Below, piece after piece: positions 4,940 through 5,788 of a DNA stretch of 5,788 nt. Each line of letters starts with the position of its first letter. Position 1 is the first letter of the stretch. Below the pieces are notes generated by a model that was given only the letters and a program-made list of their open reading frames with translations, did no database searches and had not been told where the DNA came from. Source of the stretch: Desulfobacterales bacterium (GTDB lineage: Bacteria > Desulfobacterota > Desulfobacteria > Desulfobacterales > C00003060). The position numbers were made by a program, and so were the translations under genes. Location: positions 1 to 5,788 of the forward strand of contig JAUWXJ010000149.1 in assembly GCA_030616425.1 (NCBI GenBank). The letters run 5' to 3'.

Positions 4940-5788
4940 CCATCCCCACCCTACATCAAATCCCGCTGGAAAGGGAGCGCACAACAGGGAATCGAGCCTC
5001 CGCCTTGTAGCCTGGGAGGTCACCCGCAACTGCAATCTGAACTGCATCCACTGCCGTGCTGAAGCCACTAAGGGCCCACACCTGAATGAACTGGACACGG
5101 ATGCCGCCCTTGCCCTGCTCGATCAGATCAGCGAGGGTGGAAGGCCTGTTGTCATCCTCACGGGCGGAGAACCTCTTCTGCGGCCGGACATATTTGAGAT
5201 CGCATGCCACGGTACTCAGAAGGGGCTTAGAATGGTCATGGCCCCAAACGGCACGCTCATCACCGAGGCGGTTGCCAGGGAAATGGCAGAGGCCGGTATC
5301 CAGCGGATCAGTATCAGCTTAGACGGGGCCACAAGAGAAAGCCACGACCGGTTCCGCCAAGTGGAAGGCGCTTTTGACGGAGCAATTCGCGGCATCGAAT
5401 GGGCCAAGCGGACCGGCGTAGACTTCCAGATCAATACTACGATCACACAACAGAACCTTGAAGAAATGCCAAAGATCCAGGAGCTCGCAGTGAAGCTGGG
5501 CGCTGTGGCCCACCACATCTTTCTGCTGGTTCCCACAGGGCGGGGGAAATACATTGTAGACCAGGAGATTTCAGCTCAGCAGTATGAAGAGACCTTGGAC
5601 TGGTTTTACCACCAGAAGGACAAGGTAGCTCTACAGCTAAAGGCCACCTGCGCCCCCCACTATTACAGGATCTTGAGGGAGCGGGCCCGTGAGGAAGGAA
5701 AGGGCGTCACATTCAAGACCCATGGGCTGGATGCAGTGACCCGCGGTTGCCTGGGCGGAGTAGGGTTCTGTTTTGTATCGCATATTGG
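4932..5788 (+). CDS. ahbD: AhbD: radical SAM heme synthase (iron-coproporphyrin III decarboxylase), 3' end outside window
   Basis: The predicted enzyme oxidatively decarboxylates two propionates of iron-coproporphyrin III to vinyl groups, giving heme b, the last step of the Ahb pathway. The 285 visible codons include the radical SAM cluster CNLNCIHC (Cys34, Cys38, Cys41), TGGEP (77-81), and conserved ISISLDGA and H-DRFR segments. Near the end, TCAPHYYRI (Cys240) and RGCLGGVGFCF (Cys273, Cys280) look like ligands of an auxiliary [4Fe-4S] cluster and are typical of AhbD/NirJ2 proteins. The proposed start is GTG at 4932, overlapping the hemB stop (GTGCATAA); it gives a short histidine-rich leader MHNHPHPTSNP, as I recall for other AhbD proteins. 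No ATG lies between the upstream in-frame stop (4884) and the cluster; a TTG at 4899 is the other option. The ribosome binding site is weak, consistent with coupling to hemB. A NirJ2-like activity cannot be excluded by sequence alone. Confidence 0.87.
   Translation, partial: MHNHPHPTSNPAGKGAHNRESSLRLVAWEVTRNCNLNCIHCRAEATKGPHLNELDTDAALALLDQISEGGRPVVILTGGEPLLRPDIFEIACHGTQKGLRMVMAPNGTLITEAVAREMAEAGIQRISISLDGATRESHDRFRQVEGAFDGAIRGIEWAKRTGVDFQINTTITQQNLEEMPKIQELAVKLGAVAHHIFLLVPTGRGKYIVDQEISAQQYEETLDWFYHQKDKVALQLKATCAPHYYRILRERAREEGKGVTFKTHGLDAVTRGCLGGVGFCFVSHI

Noticed and set aside
5086..5322. 78-codon plus-strand open frame beginning in the ahbD region
   Set aside because: It is out of frame with the radical SAM coding sequence that spans the same bases and has no motif of its own.

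Overview
The window looks like chromosomal DNA of an anaerobic member of the Desulfobacterota (the former Deltaproteobacteria, sulfate-reducer type). The main reason is a gene run that reads ahbC-like radical SAM, hemB, ahbD-like radical SAM. This is the siroheme-dependent heme pathway, and from memory the order matches that described in Desulfovibrio. Base composition is moderate, and all protein genes lie on the plus strand. No phage, plasmid or transposase gene is visible.

Left end (1-602): the 3' end of a CCA-adding enzyme / poly(A) polymerase-type gene runs into, and ends inside, a tRNA-Arg(CCG) gene on the minus strand. The last 20 codons of the protein gene are the complement of the tRNA. 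The tRNA encodes its own CCA and has an unusual U at the discriminator position. A 148-base spacer then separates the minus-strand tRNA from the next plus-strand gene and carries divergent promoter-like hexamers.

Middle (602-2362): a 586-residue AAA+ unfoldase of the ClpX/HslU clade. It keeps Walker A and B, the GYVG pore loop, the ClpP-docking IGF tripeptide, the arginine finger and sensor 2. It lacks the ClpX zinc-binding domain, has a different second pore-loop region, and carries a roughly 175-residue C-terminal extension. The end of that extension looks like a degenerate second copy of the small (C-terminal) AAA+ domain. This is the least ordinary protein in the window.

Right half (2493-5788): AhbC (siroheme-derived acetate side-chain removal), HemB (porphobilinogen synthase) and AhbD (final decarboxylation to heme b, cut by the window end). 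HemB feeds the start of tetrapyrrole synthesis, and AhbC and AhbD carry out the last two steps to heme. hemB and ahbD overlap by 8 bases. ahbC and hemB are separated by 281 bases that hold a roughly 144-base imperfect palindrome plus a third copy of its terminal 18-mer, which suggests a small non-coding mobile or repetitive element. The short gap before ahbC holds a compact hairpin and a tandem heptamer. The genes for AhbA and AhbB, and any ClpP partner, are not in the window.
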